DNA of 64,000 nucleotides from an uncultured Eubacteriales bacterium (GTDB lineage: Bacteria; Bacillota; Clostridia; TANB77; CAG-508). Location of the stretch: assembly GCA_902787685.1 (NCBI GenBank), contig CADAHH010000005.1:62001-126000 (forward strand), given 5' to 3'. Shown piece after piece: positions 25,976 through 34,975 of this stretch (positions within the stretch are counted from its first letter, which is position 1; the number at the start of each line of letters is the position of its first letter). The notes beneath the pieces were generated by a model that did not search any database, was not told the DNA's origin, and worked only from the letters and a program-made list of their open reading frames with translations. The translations under genes were made by a program, and so were the position numbers.

Positions 25976-26673
25976 TATATTTTTAATAACTTAAAATCCA
26001 ACGCATCTGCACTTACTAGTTTGAATTCTATTTCATCAATATTTCCTTCAACAGCTTCTTCTATTGATTTTCCGTGTAAATGTGCATAATAACATCTTTT
26101 TATATTGTATTTTTTTAATGTTTTCATGAATCCTGTATCTAATTTTTCTTTAATAATTGGAGGATAATGCATAAATACTATTATTTCTTTACTTCCATCA
26201 GTATTTTTTGCAATAGCATCTTTTATTGAAAGTTCCAATCTTAGCTCTTCTCTTGCTAAAATTTTTTTAGAATTTTCACTATCTAAATGATGAAGGGTCC
26301 ACCCTCTAGTTCCACATATTATTTTGTTTTCAACTTCTATACTGTTTGTTTGAATAAAATCTATATTATTAAAGTTATTTTCCTCTAAATATTTTTTCAT
26401 ATTTGTAATTGTTGTCCACCAATATTCATGGTTACCTTTAAGCATTAGCTTTTTTCCAGGTAAACTGCATAAATATTCAAAATCTTTATATGTGTCTTTT
26501 AAATGCATAGCCCATGAGAAATCTCCTGGATGAATAACTGTATCTTCTTCTTTTACTTTTGATATCCAATCTTGTTTTATTTTCTCTTCATGATTTTCCC
26601 AATTATCTCCAAATATGTTCATTGGCTTTGGATTTCCATACGATAAATGTAAATCACCTATTGTATAAATCAT
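25975..26673 (-). CDS. Calcineurin-like metallophosphoesterase
   Basis: A 232-residue protein with the full metallophosphoesterase signature: YTIGDLHLS (metal ligands), IHPGDFSW, LKGNHEYWW, VFMHYPP and YAHLHGKS. The substrate is unknown; related clostridial proteins are annotated only as phosphoesterases. Its start overlaps the upstream gene by 20 bases, which suggests coupling. Confidence 0.88.
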   Translation of the reverse strand: MIYTIGDLHLSYGNPKPMNIFGDNWENHEEKIKQDWISKVKEEDTVIHPGDFSWAMHLKDTYKDFEYLCSLPGKKLMLKGNHEYWWTTITNMKKYLEENNFNNIDFIQTNSIEVENKIICGTRGWTLHHLDSENSKKILAREELRLELSIKDAIAKNTDGSKEIIVFMHYPPIIKEKLDTGFMKTLKKYNIKRCYYAHLHGKSIEEAVEGNIDEIEFKLVSADALDFKLLKI

Positions 26674-27232
26674 TTTTTAATTCCTTTCCATTTAGACCTT
26701 GTCCCCTCATTATGTGTATTTTCTGACATATTAATCTCAAAGCTTTATTAGCTTTATCTATATCAATACCTAATATTCTTTCTTCTTTACAAGTCAATGC
26801 TTCAATTTTCTTTACAAATATAAAATCTTTACTACTGTCCGATTGAATATCATTTGGTTGATAATATCTTATTATTTTTTCAAAATACAATTTTAGTCTA
26901 TTCATCTTATTTGAAATAGGTGTAATTTTTCTTTGAGGTAATTGTATAATACATTGGTCTAAAGATTGAGTATGAGTTAATTCTATTATTATTGATGGAT
27001 TTCTACCTCCTTCGTATATATATTCCATACACATATCTATAAATTTATCATGATTTAATTCTTTATTATCTTCTTTACTGTATATAGCAAGATATTGTTT
27101 TGGTGTTATAATCACAACAGCTATTCCCCTGTATTCTTCACTAAAAAACTTCTTAATACTAAAATGTATCGTCATTTGTTTAATTCTCTCTGGAGTTATC
27201 TCACTATATGTATTTACTCCATATTCAATCAT
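26654..27232 (-). CDS. Conserved-looking protein of unknown function
   Basis: A 192-residue soluble protein starting MIEYGVNTYSEITPERIKQM. No motif recognised. There is a hydrophobic beta segment (YRGIAVVIITPKQYLAIY) and an alpha-helical, basic C-terminal half (ANKALRLICQKIHIMRGQGL). It lies 13 bases after tsaD and overlaps the phosphoesterase gene by 20 bases, so it is probably in the same operon. Confidence 0.7.
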   Translation of the reverse strand: MIEYGVNTYSEITPERIKQMTIHFSIKKFFSEEYRGIAVVIITPKQYLAIYSKEDNKELNHDKFIDMCMEYIYEGGRNPSIIIELTHTQSLDQCIIQLPQRKITPISNKMNRLKLYFEKIIRYYQPNDIQSDSSKDFIFVKKIEALTCKEERILGIDIDKANKALRLICQKIHIMRGQGLNGKELKNDLYNR

Positions 27233-27244
27233 TTTTTTATCTCC

Positions 27245-28234
27245 TTACAATTTCAATCCAGGTACTGCATTTAAATCCAGCTCATCTCTTTTTCCATTTA
27301 TAAAATTATAATATCCTGCTGATGCTATCATAGCAGCATTATCTGTACATAATTTCATATCTGGCAAATATGTTTTAATTCCTTTATCTTGAAGTTTTAA
27401 TATTTCATTTCTAATAAAACAATTTGCAGAACATCCTCCACCTATTGCTAAAGTTTTCATTCCAGTTTGTTCTAAAGCATCTGATATATTTTTCATTAAC
27501 ATATCCACAACTGCCTTTTCAAAACTTGCACATAAATCTGCTTTATTTAAATCTTTTGTATTGTGATTAATATTTATTACAGCTGTTTTAATTCCACTAA
27601 AGCTAAAATCAAGAGAGTTTTCAAAATGTGTTGTAGGTAGTTTTATTGTAGGATTACCTTCTAATGCCAATTTATCTACTTTTGGTCCACCTGGATAACC
27701 TAACCCTACTACTCTTGCAACTTTATCAAATGCTTCACCTATAGCATCATCTCTGGTTTTGCCTAATATTTCAAAGTCTGTATAATCATTAACTTTTATA
27801 ATTTGAGTGTTTCCTCCTGATATCAGCAAACATAAAAATGGTGGTTTTAAATCTTTATGTGTAATATAATTTGCTGCAATATGCCCATGTATATGGTTTA
27901 CTCCAACAAGTGGTTTGTTTATTGCATAGCTCAATGCTTTTCCATAAGATACCCCTACTAAAAGCGCACCTACTAAACCAGGTCCATATGTAGGTGTTAC
28001 TGCATCTATATCATCAAATGTTACATTTGCTTCTTTTAAAGCATATTTTACAACTCTATCAATTGCTTCTATATGATTTCTTGATGCTATTTCTGGTACT
28101 ACTCCACCATATTTTTCATGTATTGGTATTTGTGTGTCTATTATATTTGATAATATTTCTCTTCCATTTTTTACAACTGAAGCTGATGTTTCATCACAAC
28201 TAGTTTCAATTCCAAGTGTTAATATGTCTTTCAT
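27245..28234 (-). CDS. tsaD: tRNA N6-adenosine threonylcarbamoyltransferase TsaD
   Basis: A 329-residue ASKHA-fold enzyme that transfers threonylcarbamoyl to A37 of ANN-decoding tRNAs. It has [14 protein letters not shown], the metal site [42 protein letters not shown] and [13 protein letters not shown]. Normal length. tsaC, which makes the threonylcarbamoyl-adenylate substrate, lies about 2.2 kb upstream on the same strand. Confidence 0.96.
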   Translation of the reverse strand: MKDILTLGIETSCDETSASVVKNGREILSNIIDTQIPIHEKYGGVVPEIASRNHIEAIDRVVKYALKEANVTFDDIDAVTPTYGPGLVGALLVGVSYGKALSYAINKPLVGVNHIHGHIAANYITHKDLKPPFLCLLISGGNTQIIKVNDYTDFEILGKTRDDAIGEAFDKVARVVGLGYPGGPKVDKLALEGNPTIKLPTTHFENSLDFSFSGIKTAVININHNTKDLNKADLCASFEKAVVDMLMKNISDALEQTGMKTLAIGGGCSANCFIRNEILKLQDKGIKTYLPDMKLCTDNAAMIASAGYYNFINGKRDELDLNAVPGLKL

Positions 28235-28271
28235 AATTCTCCTTCTTTCGCATTTATTTTACTAAAAAATA

Positions 28272-28306
28272 CAAAAAATAGCAAGTGTTTACCTGCTATT
28301 TTCTAT
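28272..28306 (-). terminator. Rho-independent terminator after the 668-residue protein gene
   Basis: On the minus strand, AAATAGCAGGT, a short loop, then ACTTGCTATTTTTT: a stem with a T tract. The loop contains the TAA stop of the gene ending at 28289. Confidence 0.75.
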
Positions 28307-30295
28307 TCTATTCATTTCTTGTTGTAAAGTTGTATTTTTTACACTGTCTAATGCGGAATTATAAACATAAATTCCCAGACTCGTAATACCAACCGCTGTT
28401 CCTGTATAAAAAGAAGCTATCTCTTTATACGTTATTTTGTCATATTCAATATTATCTATTCCTACTATAGAAAAATATGGAACTAATCCTAATGAAAGTG
28501 ATGAAGCAGTATTTTCAATATATGTATTATTTTGCATTTGTTCTTTATTAATATCTTCCATTTTCTTAGATATATTACTAAATACATTTCCTATTTGTTT
28601 TGCATCTTTGCCATTCATTTTCCAAATTTCATCATCCTCAATTCTATTTATTTGAAGATTATCATTAAATGTATTTTTATTAAAATATTGAACTTTTCTT
28701 TTTGGTATTTCTGTTTCTACACTTTCTTGAATTTCTGCTTCTGTGGTTTCTACCTCACCATTTGAAGCTACATTATATTCATTATTTGTATCTTTACTTA
28801 TTATTTTAAAAGTTCCATCTACATTTTCAAAAAATTCAAAATTTTTATTCATGAATTTTTGTTTCAAATCATTTAATGTTATACTTGTATCGACATTTGT
28901 ATTATTTGTAGTATATTTGTCTGTAATTTTTTGTGTAAGAATTTCATTAATTGAAAGCATAATTTCATCTTTTTCTGCACCACTCATATTCTTTTGTCTT
29001 GCTTCTTGGGCTCTTTTTAAAATTCCTGTTTCAGATTTTAAATCTAAATTATAATCTAAAACAGCAATTTCTTCAACTTGGTTTAATGTGTCTAAGCCTC
29101 TATATCCTATAGACATTGATCCAAACGGCTCTGAGTTATATAATGCTTCTATATTATATATTAATTTACCCTCTTCTTTATTTTTTTCGATATTTAATGC
29201 AGAAACATATTCTTCATTAAAACTATCTTTTCTTGTAATCTCAATTGAAATTCCATTTTCATTTTTATTTATTATTTGAGATTCGTCATCATTTACAGAT
29301 TCAATTCTAGTTAACTCTTCATCTTCTATAAATAAATTGTATACATATATTTTGTCTTCTTTTGATGTATCTGTAGTAATATTTTCATAAATATCATCTT
29401 CAGTTGTATAATTTTCATCTGTATCAGCTTCACCATAGTCATTTATATATTCTTCTAATTCTTTTTCCAATTCATCTATTTTATTATCTACTTCCTCTTC
29501 AGAATAAATTGAAAAACTTGTAAATACTTTTCTAATAACTTGCCAAATTATTTCATCCTCTTTGGCTGTTTCTAAAACACTTTTTACAATATTTTTTAAT
29601 TGTGTTTCATTTATTTTTAGTGAATAAACTGTGTTATTTTCTTGATTTGTTTTAGAAAACATATCATCATTTAAATCATTAATAACCAATTTAGTATATT
29701 TTTCAACTAATTGGTTCACTTCATCTTCTGAAATTATAGAATCAATAAAATTAAAATCAATTTTATTTGGTATTAAATTTATTTGTTCCTCATTAAGTCC
29801 TAGTTCTTTTGCCCATTCTTGAAGATTGCTATTTTCTAAAACTATATAGCTTTTCAATATGTTATTAATTCTAAATCCATACATATCATCTTGTGCTAAT
29901 ACATCTATATCTAAACCTTTTGATTGTGGATAATTAACTTTAATATTTTGCAAATTTATTTTATTTGCTTTATCTACTTTTCCACTAATTGAAATGTTAC
30001 TATTTTCTATATGTTTCATTTCAGCTGTTTTGTTTGAATTTTCAGTATCATAGCTAATTGAAATTTTACCATTGTTTTCATAAGGTGTGTTTTTCAATTT
30101 CGTTTTATAAGCATCTAAGTCTTCATCTTTTAATTGATTATAAATGAAATCTTTGCTTTCTAATGCATACTTTAAAAACATCTGCTTATCTGTTCTAAAT
30201 GTATCTGTAGCAAAATACAGATATGCAAAAACTCCACCTATTAATAACATAAGAATTATTAGAACTATTATTAAAACTTTTATTACTTTTTTCAT
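28289..30295 (-). CDS. Large membrane-anchored extracellular protein, unknown function
   Basis: About 668 residues from the ATG at 30295 (GGAAGGA site); an upstream ATG at 30313 is out of place relative to that site. A single N-terminal membrane helix (VIKVLIIVLIILMLLIGGVFAYLY in part) is followed by a long hydrophilic region of alternating strands and helices. There is an acidic stretch (about residues 255-320: ELEKELEEYINDYGEADTDENY in part). The C-terminus is mildly hydrophobic (IASFYTGTAVGITSLGIYVY). Not recognised. It lies between tsaC and tsaD and ends in its own terminator. Confidence 0.75.
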   Translation of the reverse strand: MKKVIKVLIIVLIILMLLIGGVFAYLYFATDTFRTDKQMFLKYALESKDFIYNQLKDEDLDAYKTKLKNTPYENNGKISISYDTENSNKTAEMKHIENSNISISGKVDKANKINLQNIKVNYPQSKGLDIDVLAQDDMYGFRINNILKSYIVLENSNLQEWAKELGLNEEQINLIPNKIDFNFIDSIISEDEVNQLVEKYTKLVINDLNDDMFSKTNQENNTVYSLKINETQLKNIVKSVLETAKEDEIIWQVIRKVFTSFSIYSEEEVDNKIDELEKELEEYINDYGEADTDENYTTEDDIYENITTDTSKEDKIYVYNLFIEDEELTRIESVNDDESQIINKNENGISIEITRKDSFNEEYVSALNIEKNKEEGKLIYNIEALYNSEPFGSMSIGYRGLDTLNQVEEIAVLDYNLDLKSETGILKRAQEARQKNMSGAEKDEIMLSINEILTQKITDKYTTNNTNVDTSITLNDLKQKFMNKNFEFFENVDGTFKIISKDTNNEYNVASNGEVETTEAEIQESVETEIPKRKVQYFNKNTFNDNLQINRIEDDEIWKMNGKDAKQIGNVFSNISKKMEDINKEQMQNNTYIENTASSLSLGLVPYFSIVGIDNIEYDKITYKEIASFYTGTAVGITSLGIYVYNSALDSVKNTTLQQEMNRIENSR

Positions 30296-30349
30296 TATTA
30301 AAATTCCTTCCATTTTTTTACATTATATGCCTAATTAATTATTCTAAAT

Positions 30350-30445
30350 TTTGGGGGTTGGATGTCGGAAGTCAGATGTCAGATATTGGAAATCAAACCT
30401 CTCACTTTTCAGCTCATTACGGGCGATTAAAATCGCCCCTACAAT
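30350..30445. repeat. R4-like imperfect hairpin plus palindrome, copy 2
   Basis: Starts GTTGGATGTCGGAAGTCAGA and mirrors loosely to AACCTCTCACTTTTC. The palindrome GGGCGATTAAAATCGCCC (30421-30438) follows, identical to 650-667. Similar GAAGTCAGATGTC/CACTTCTCACCTC hairpins occur at about 39855-39935 and 43680-43760. Confidence 0.55.
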
Positions 30446-30446
30446 G

Positions 30447-31049
30447 TTATTTTTTAATGATTCCCAAAATCTCCTCCAACGAAATAGGTCCTTCTCTTAT
30501 TATCTTTATTTCGAGAGATGTGCAGTCTACTATTGTACTTGCTTGTCCATATGCTACTTCTCCCTCTAAAATTCCATCAATACTATGAAATTTTTCTTGT
30601 ATTTCTTCAATACTTTTACAAACTGGCTCTCCACTTATGTTTGCACTCGTCATAAATACAGGGCTTCCAACTTTTTCTATTAATTCTTCTAAAGGTTTTG
30701 ATGTTGCCATTCTAATTCCAATCTCATTAGAGCCTTCATTAATATAGTTTGGTGTTTTATCACCTTTTAATAAAACTAACGTTATTGGTCCAGGCATAAA
30801 AGAATTTATGATTTTTTCTATTCTTTCATCTACTTTTGCAATACTTTTTATTTGCTCTATATTATTGCACATTATTGGAAAAGCTTTATTTTCAGGTCTA
30901 TGTTTTATTTCTATTAAATGTTCTCTTGCTTTTCTAGAGTTCATACGTGCACACAAACCATACACTGTATCTGTAGGTACCGCAATTACTCCATCATTTT
31001 TTAAAATATTTGCTAATTCTTCTATTTGTGTTTGATTAAAAATCTTCAT
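30447..31049 (-). CDS. tsaC: L-threonylcarbamoyladenylate synthase TsaC
   Basis: A 200-residue YrdC-fold enzyme that makes threonylcarbamoyl-AMP from Thr, bicarbonate and ATP for t6A modification. It has the N-terminal LKNDGVIAVPTDTVYGLCAR, KHRPENKAFPIM, PGPITLVL, GIRMATSKP and TSANISGEPVC. It lacks the C-terminal Sua5 domain, so TsaC type. It works with TsaD (27245-28234). Confidence 0.94.
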   Translation of the reverse strand: MKIFNQTQIEELANILKNDGVIAVPTDTVYGLCARMNSRKAREHLIEIKHRPENKAFPIMCNNIEQIKSIAKVDERIEKIINSFMPGPITLVLLKGDKTPNYINEGSNEIGIRMATSKPLEELIEKVGSPVFMTSANISGEPVCKSIEEIQEKFHSIDGILEGEVAYGQASTIVDCTSLEIKIIREGPISLEEILGIIKK

Positions 31050-31083
31050 ACCAATTCCTCTATTTTAATCTGTATATACACTA

Positions 31084-31266
31084 TTATCTTTCACCTAGCC
31101 CCTGCATTTCAGCATATACCTGGTCAACCTCCTCTATTGTTACTCCTTCTGCTTTTAATCGTTGTAAAAATATCGTTTTTTGTGGTCTATCTACTTTAGA
31201 CCAAACTACATGTTTATTTTGCAAATCTAATAGTAAACGTACTATTGCGTCATGCTTTTTATTCAT
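31084..31266 (-). CDS. Small hypothetical protein
   Basis: 60 residues, starting MNKKHDAIVRLLLDLQNKHV and ending EVDQVYAEMQGLGER; alpha-helical and charged with no membrane span. An AAGGA site is close to the ATG. Same strand, 35 bases before tsaC and 78 bases after carB. Not recognised; plausible gene by site and spacing. Confidence 0.5.
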   Translation of the reverse strand: MNKKHDAIVRLLLDLQNKHVVWSKVDRPQKTIFLQRLKAEGVTIEEVDQVYAEMQGLGER

Positions 31267-31344
31267 TCCTTCATCTCTCCTTTACCTTTATTAACAGTAT
31301 AGTTAAATATTATCTATATAAAATATAAAACATTAAACATTATA

Positions 31345-34300
31345 TCATATCTCTCCAATATTTACAAGTTCTAAATCTTCTTCCTTCAATCCTTTTGCAA
31401 TTGCATCATAAAATCCAATTACAGTATCTATAGCTGTAAAGCATGGAACTTTACTTTCAGCTGCTAGTCTTCTTATTTTAAATCCATCACGATTTGACTC
31501 TTTTCCCTTAGTTGGTGTATTGATTATAAAACTTAATTGTCCAGAATGAATCAAATCTGGAATGCTATCTGTTCCTTCCCATATTTTTGGAACTGATTCA
31601 ATATTTTCAACTCCATTTTCTTTTAGATAACTTGCTGTTCCTGAGGTTGCATATATTGAATATCCATGTTTTGCAAGTTTTTTAACAATTGGTAAAATTT
31701 CAGGTTTATCTTTATCATTAACTGTAACTAGAATTTTTCCTCTTTCAACAACATTTATTCCACTTGCAATAAATGCTTTTAATATTGCCTCACTAAAATG
31801 CTTCGAAACTCCTAAAACTTCTCCTGTTGATTTCATTTCAGGTCCTAAAGATGTGTCAGCATTTTTTAATTTTTGGAATGAAAATATTGGCATTTTAACT
31901 GCTACATATTTTGATTTTTTGTATATTCCTGTTCCATAATCCATATCTTTTAGTTTTTCTCCTAAAATAACTCTAGTTGCAACATCTATTACAGGAAGAC
32001 CTGTTACTTTGCTTATATATGGAATTGTTCTACTTGCTCTTGGGTTTACCTCTATAATGTAAACTTCTCCTTCACATATTATAAATTGAATATTAAATAA
32101 TCCAATAATATGAAGTTCTTTTGCAATTCTTTTTGTATAATCAATAATTATATCTATGTATTTTTGTTCAACTACACTTGTAGGGTATACTGAAATACTA
32201 TCTCCAGAGTGAATTCCAGCTCTTTCTAAGAGTTCCATAACTCCTGGAATAAGTACATCTTCCCCATCTGAAATGGCATCTACTTCCATTTCTTTTCCCA
32301 TCATATATTTATCTACTAAAATAGGATGCTCTTGTGTAACTTCATTAATATCAGATATTAATCTATCAACATCATTGTCATCATAAGCTATTGCCATTCC
32401 TTGCCCACCAAGTACATAAGAAGGCCTTACTAAAACAGGATATTTTAATTTATTTGCTATTTCTTTTGCTTCTTCTGCTGTATAAACAGTACCACCTTTT
32501 GGACGTAAAATCTTACAATTTTCTAAAGCTTCATCAAATAATTCTCTGTCTTCAGCTCTATCCATATCAACTTGATCTGTTCCAAGTATTTTAACTCCCA
32601 TGTCTGATAAAGCTTTTGTTAACTTAATTGCAGTTTGTCCTCCAAATTGAACTATTGCTCCCATTGGTTTTTCAACATTTATAATATTTTCAACATCTTC
32701 TGGTGTTAAAGGTTCAAAATAAAGTTTATCTGCTATATCAAAATCTGTACTTACAGTTTCAGGGTTATTATTTACAATAATTGTTTCATATCCTAATTTT
32801 CTTAATGCTAAAACACTATGAACACTACAGTAGTCAAATTCTATTCCTTGCCCAATTCTAATTGGCCCAGAACCTAAAACTACTATCTTTTTAGAATTTC
32901 CAGAATCTATTGATTCATTTTCTTCATCATAAGATGAATAGTAATATGGAGTTTTAGCTTCAAATTCAGCACTACATGTATCAACTAATTTGTAGTTTGC
33001 AACAATATTATTTTGAAGTCTTTGATTTTTAATATCTTCTTCTTTTAGACCAGCTAACTTTGCAATAACTTTATCTGTATATCCCATTTTTTTAGCTTTT
33101 AATAGAAGTTCTGTAGTTAATTCATTATTTACAAGCTCTTCTTCCATTCTAACTAATCTATCAAATTTGCTTATAAAAAATTTGTCGATTTTTGTAATAT
33201 TATGAATTTCATCTATTGTAATTCCACGCCTTAAGCTTTCTGCTATACACCAAATTCTTTCATTATCAACAGATTTCAATTGTTCTAATATTTTTTCTGT
33301 AGAATATTCTGTTAATTTTTCCATTTGTAATGAATCTAAATTTTCTTCTAAAGACCTAATTGCTTTCATTAAAGCTTGTTCTAATGAAGGTGCAATTGCC
33401 ATTACTTCACCAGTTGCCTTCATTTGTGTTCCTAAATCACGAGAAGCTGTTTTAAATTTATTAAATGGCCATTTTGGAATTTTTACAATTACATAATCAA
33501 GTACTGGTTCAAAGCATGCATAAGTTTTACCTGTAACTTCATTTTTTATTTCATCTAAAGTATACCCTATTGCTATTTTTGCAGATACCTTTGCTATTGG
33601 GTAACCTGTTGCTTTTGAAGCTAAAGCAGATGATCTACTAACTCTAGGGTTTACCTCTATAACTGCATATTCAAAACTGTTTGGATTTAATGCAAATTGA
33701 ACATTACATCCACCTTCTATTTTTAATGCTGAAATAATTTTTATTGCTGATGTACGAAGCATTTGATATTCTTTATCTGCTAAAGTTTGAGAAGGTGCAA
33801 CTACTATACTGTCTCCTGTATGAACTCCAACAGGGTCAATATTTTCCATATTACATATTGTTATACAATTTCCTTTTGAATCACGCATAACTTCATATTC
33901 TATTTCTTTCCAACCAGCTATGCATTTTTCTATTAAAACTTGATGTACTCTTGATAAATAAAGTCCAGATGATGCAATTTCTCTTAGTTCTTCTTCAGTA
34001 TTTGCTATTCCTCCACCAGTTCCTCCTAATGTATAAGCTGGTCTTACTATTACTGGAAGTCCTATTTGTTTTGCAAATTCTATTGCATCTTCTACATCTG
34101 TAACTACTTTACTTGCAATACATGGCTCATTAATAGATTCCATCATATCTTTAAATGCTTGTCTATCTTCAGCATTTTTTATTCCTTCTGGTGATGTTGC
34201 AAGAAGTTTTACATTATGCTCATCTAGAAAACCTGATTCATATAGCTCCATCGCAATATTTAGCCCTGTTTGTCCACCTAAATTTGGTAAAATACTATCT

Positions 34301-34548
34301 GGCTTTTCTTTTTTAATAACTTTCTCTACAGTCTTTACTGTAATTGGCTCAATATATATTTTATCAGCCATTTCTTTATCTGTCATAATTGTAGCAGGAT
34401 TTGAGTTTATTAAAACAACCTCTATTCCTTCTTTTTTAAGTTCACGACATGCTTGAGTTCCTGCATAATCAAACTCTGCAGCTTGACCTATTACAATAGG
34501 TCCTGAACCTATTACTAATACTTTTTTTATACTACTATTTTTTGGCAT
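31345..34548 (-). CDS. carB: Carbamoyl-phosphate synthase large subunit
   Basis: A 1067-residue synthetase with two homologous ATP-grasp halves. The first half has [20 protein letters not shown] and [14 protein letters not shown]; the second half has [17 protein letters not shown] and [14 protein letters not shown]. The C-terminal MGS-like allosteric domain (about 930-1067) has [14 protein letters not shown]. It makes carbamoyl phosphate for pyrimidines and arginine. Full length. It is separated from carA by a toxin-antitoxin-like locus instead of the usual direct junction. Confidence 0.97.
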   Translation of the reverse strand: MPKNSSIKKVLVIGSGPIVIGQAAEFDYAGTQACRELKKEGIEVVLINSNPATIMTDKEMADKIYIEPITVKTVEKVIKKEKPDSILPNLGGQTGLNIAMELYESGFLDEHNVKLLATSPEGIKNAEDRQAFKDMMESINEPCIASKVVTDVEDAIEFAKQIGLPVIVRPAYTLGGTGGGIANTEEELREIASSGLYLSRVHQVLIEKCIAGWKEIEYEVMRDSKGNCITICNMENIDPVGVHTGDSIVVAPSQTLADKEYQMLRTSAIKIISALKIEGGCNVQFALNPNSFEYAVIEVNPRVSRSSALASKATGYPIAKVSAKIAIGYTLDEIKNEVTGKTYACFEPVLDYVIVKIPKWPFNKFKTASRDLGTQMKATGEVMAIAPSLEQALMKAIRSLEENLDSLQMEKLTEYSTEKILEQLKSVDNERIWCIAESLRRGITIDEIHNITKIDKFFISKFDRLVRMEEELVNNELTTELLLKAKKMGYTDKVIAKLAGLKEEDIKNQRLQNNIVANYKLVDTCSAEFEAKTPYYYSSYDEENESIDSGNSKKIVVLGSGPIRIGQGIEFDYCSVHSVLALRKLGYETIIVNNNPETVSTDFDIADKLYFEPLTPEDVENIINVEKPMGAIVQFGGQTAIKLTKALSDMGVKILGTDQVDMDRAEDRELFDEALENCKILRPKGGTVYTAEEAKEIANKLKYPVLVRPSYVLGGQGMAIAYDDNDVDRLISDINEVTQEHPILVDKYMMGKEMEVDAISDGEDVLIPGVMELLERAGIHSGDSISVYPTSVVEQKYIDIIIDYTKRIAKELHIIGLFNIQFIICEGEVYIIEVNPRASRTIPYISKVTGLPVIDVATRVILGEKLKDMDYGTGIYKKSKYVAVKMPIFSFQKLKNADTSLGPEMKSTGEVLGVSKHFSEAILKAFIASGINVVERGKILVTVNDKDKPEILPIVKKLAKHGYSIYATSGTASYLKENGVENIESVPKIWEGTDSIPDLIHSGQLSFIINTPTKGKESNRDGFKIRRLAAESKVPCFTAIDTVIGFYDAIAKGLKEEDLELVNIGEI

Positions 34549-34593
34549 TATCTTTAATCCTTTCTAAAACAAAACTTTTATTCGTTTTTTATA

Positions 34594-34622
34594 TTTACTT
34601 TTTATTAAAAATATTATATAAT
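34594..34622 (+). promoter_or_regulatory. Promoter of the car-locus small peptide (RNA I)
   Basis: TTTACT (34594-34599), 17 bases, TATAAT (34617-34622) on the plus strand, 45 bases before the peptide start. Confidence 0.7.
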
Positions 34623-34632
34623 TCGCTTGTTG

Positions 34633-34660
34633 CCCCTCTTTCTTAAGTGATTAAGGAGGT
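34633..34660 (+). promoter_or_regulatory. Leader hairpin that masks the ribosome site
   Basis: CCTC-ttt-CTTAA, loop gtga, TTAAG-GAGG: the 3' side of the stem is the AAGGAGG ribosome site itself. In type I modules such a fold delays toxin translation; here that is inference from the sequence. Confidence 0.55.
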
Positions 34661-34663
34661 GAT

Positions 34664-34694
34664 GCAAATGTATAAGAAGAATAGCACAAATGTT
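34664..34694. repeat. Direct repeat DR1 of the car-locus toxin-antitoxin module
   Basis: 31 bases across the start codon of the small ORF: GCAAATGTATAAGAA...TAGCACAAATGTT. DR2 at 34830-34860 has the same sequence at 24 of 31 positions and identical spacing of its two conserved blocks. Confidence 0.85.
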
Positions 34695-34790
34695 AAACAA
34701 AAGAAAAAGTTTAGCTTTTACAAAATTATAAAAATTCTTAAGAATCTTTTAGAAATTGTAAAGTTAATCAAAGATATTCTTTTGGGGTAA
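34668..34790 (+). CDS. 40-residue basic amphipathic peptide, candidate type I toxin
   Basis: ATG at 34668, 7 bases after AAGGAGGT. The N-terminus is basic and polar (MYKKNSTNVKQKKK), followed by an amphipathic or membrane-seeking helix (FSFYKIIKILKNLLEIVKL to KDILLG). It differs from Fst in sequence, but its setting is that of the pAD1 par locus. There are convergent promoters, a shared terminator at 34796-34829, and a direct repeat whose second copy is transcribed in the opposite sense and can pair with the start region. It is on the plus strand between carB and carA, both minus. Toxicity is inferred, not shown. Confidence 0.7.
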   Translation: MYKKNSTNVKQKKKFSFYKIIKILKNLLEIVKLIKDILLG

Positions 34791-34795
34791 CAAAA

Positions 34796-34829
34796 AATGT
34801 AGCGGTCTCAACCACCGCTACATTTTTTT
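34796..34829. terminator. Bidirectional terminator of the car-locus module
   Basis: Stem TGTAGCGGT (34798-34806) / ACCGCTACA (34814-34822), with T7 after it on the plus strand and A6 before it, giving a T6 tail on the minus strand. Both convergent RNAs can end here and pair across the stem. Confidence 0.9.
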
Positions 34830-34860
34830 GCAAATGCATAAAAACTCTAACACAAATGTT
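34830..34860. repeat. Direct repeat DR2 of the car-locus module
   Basis: GCAAATGCATAAAAA...TAACACAAATGTT, matching DR1 (34664-34694) in two blocks at identical spacing. Because RNA II is read from the other strand, its DR2 segment is antisense to DR1. Confidence 0.85.
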
Positions 34861-34901
34861 TTTATATGAAAAGAATTGTTGTCAATCTTTTCTATATAAC
34901 T

Positions 34902-34930
34902 ATTATACTCAATTTACAAAAAAAATGCAA
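34902..34930 (-). promoter_or_regulatory. Promoter of the car-locus antisense RNA
   Basis: On the minus strand TTGCAT (34930-34925), 17 bases, TATAAT (34907-34902). It lies just after the carA stop codon and faces the small peptide gene. Confidence 0.7.
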
Positions 34931-34975
34931 GCGATTTTTATTATTTTTTAAATTATATTTAAACATCATAGTAAA

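Larger units (their letters stand above)
34796..34895 (-). ncRNA. Candidate antitoxin RNA (RNA II) of the car-locus module
   Basis: About 100 bases, from the minus-strand promoter at 34902-34930 to the shared terminator. It contains the complement of DR2 (34830-34860) and so can pair with DR1 in the opposing message, covering the toxin start codon. It carries no ORF of note. Confidence 0.65.

Noticed and set aside
34662..34790. Start of the car-locus peptide at the ATG at 34662
   Set aside because: In frame, but only one base after AAGGAGGT; the ATG at 34668 has proper spacing.
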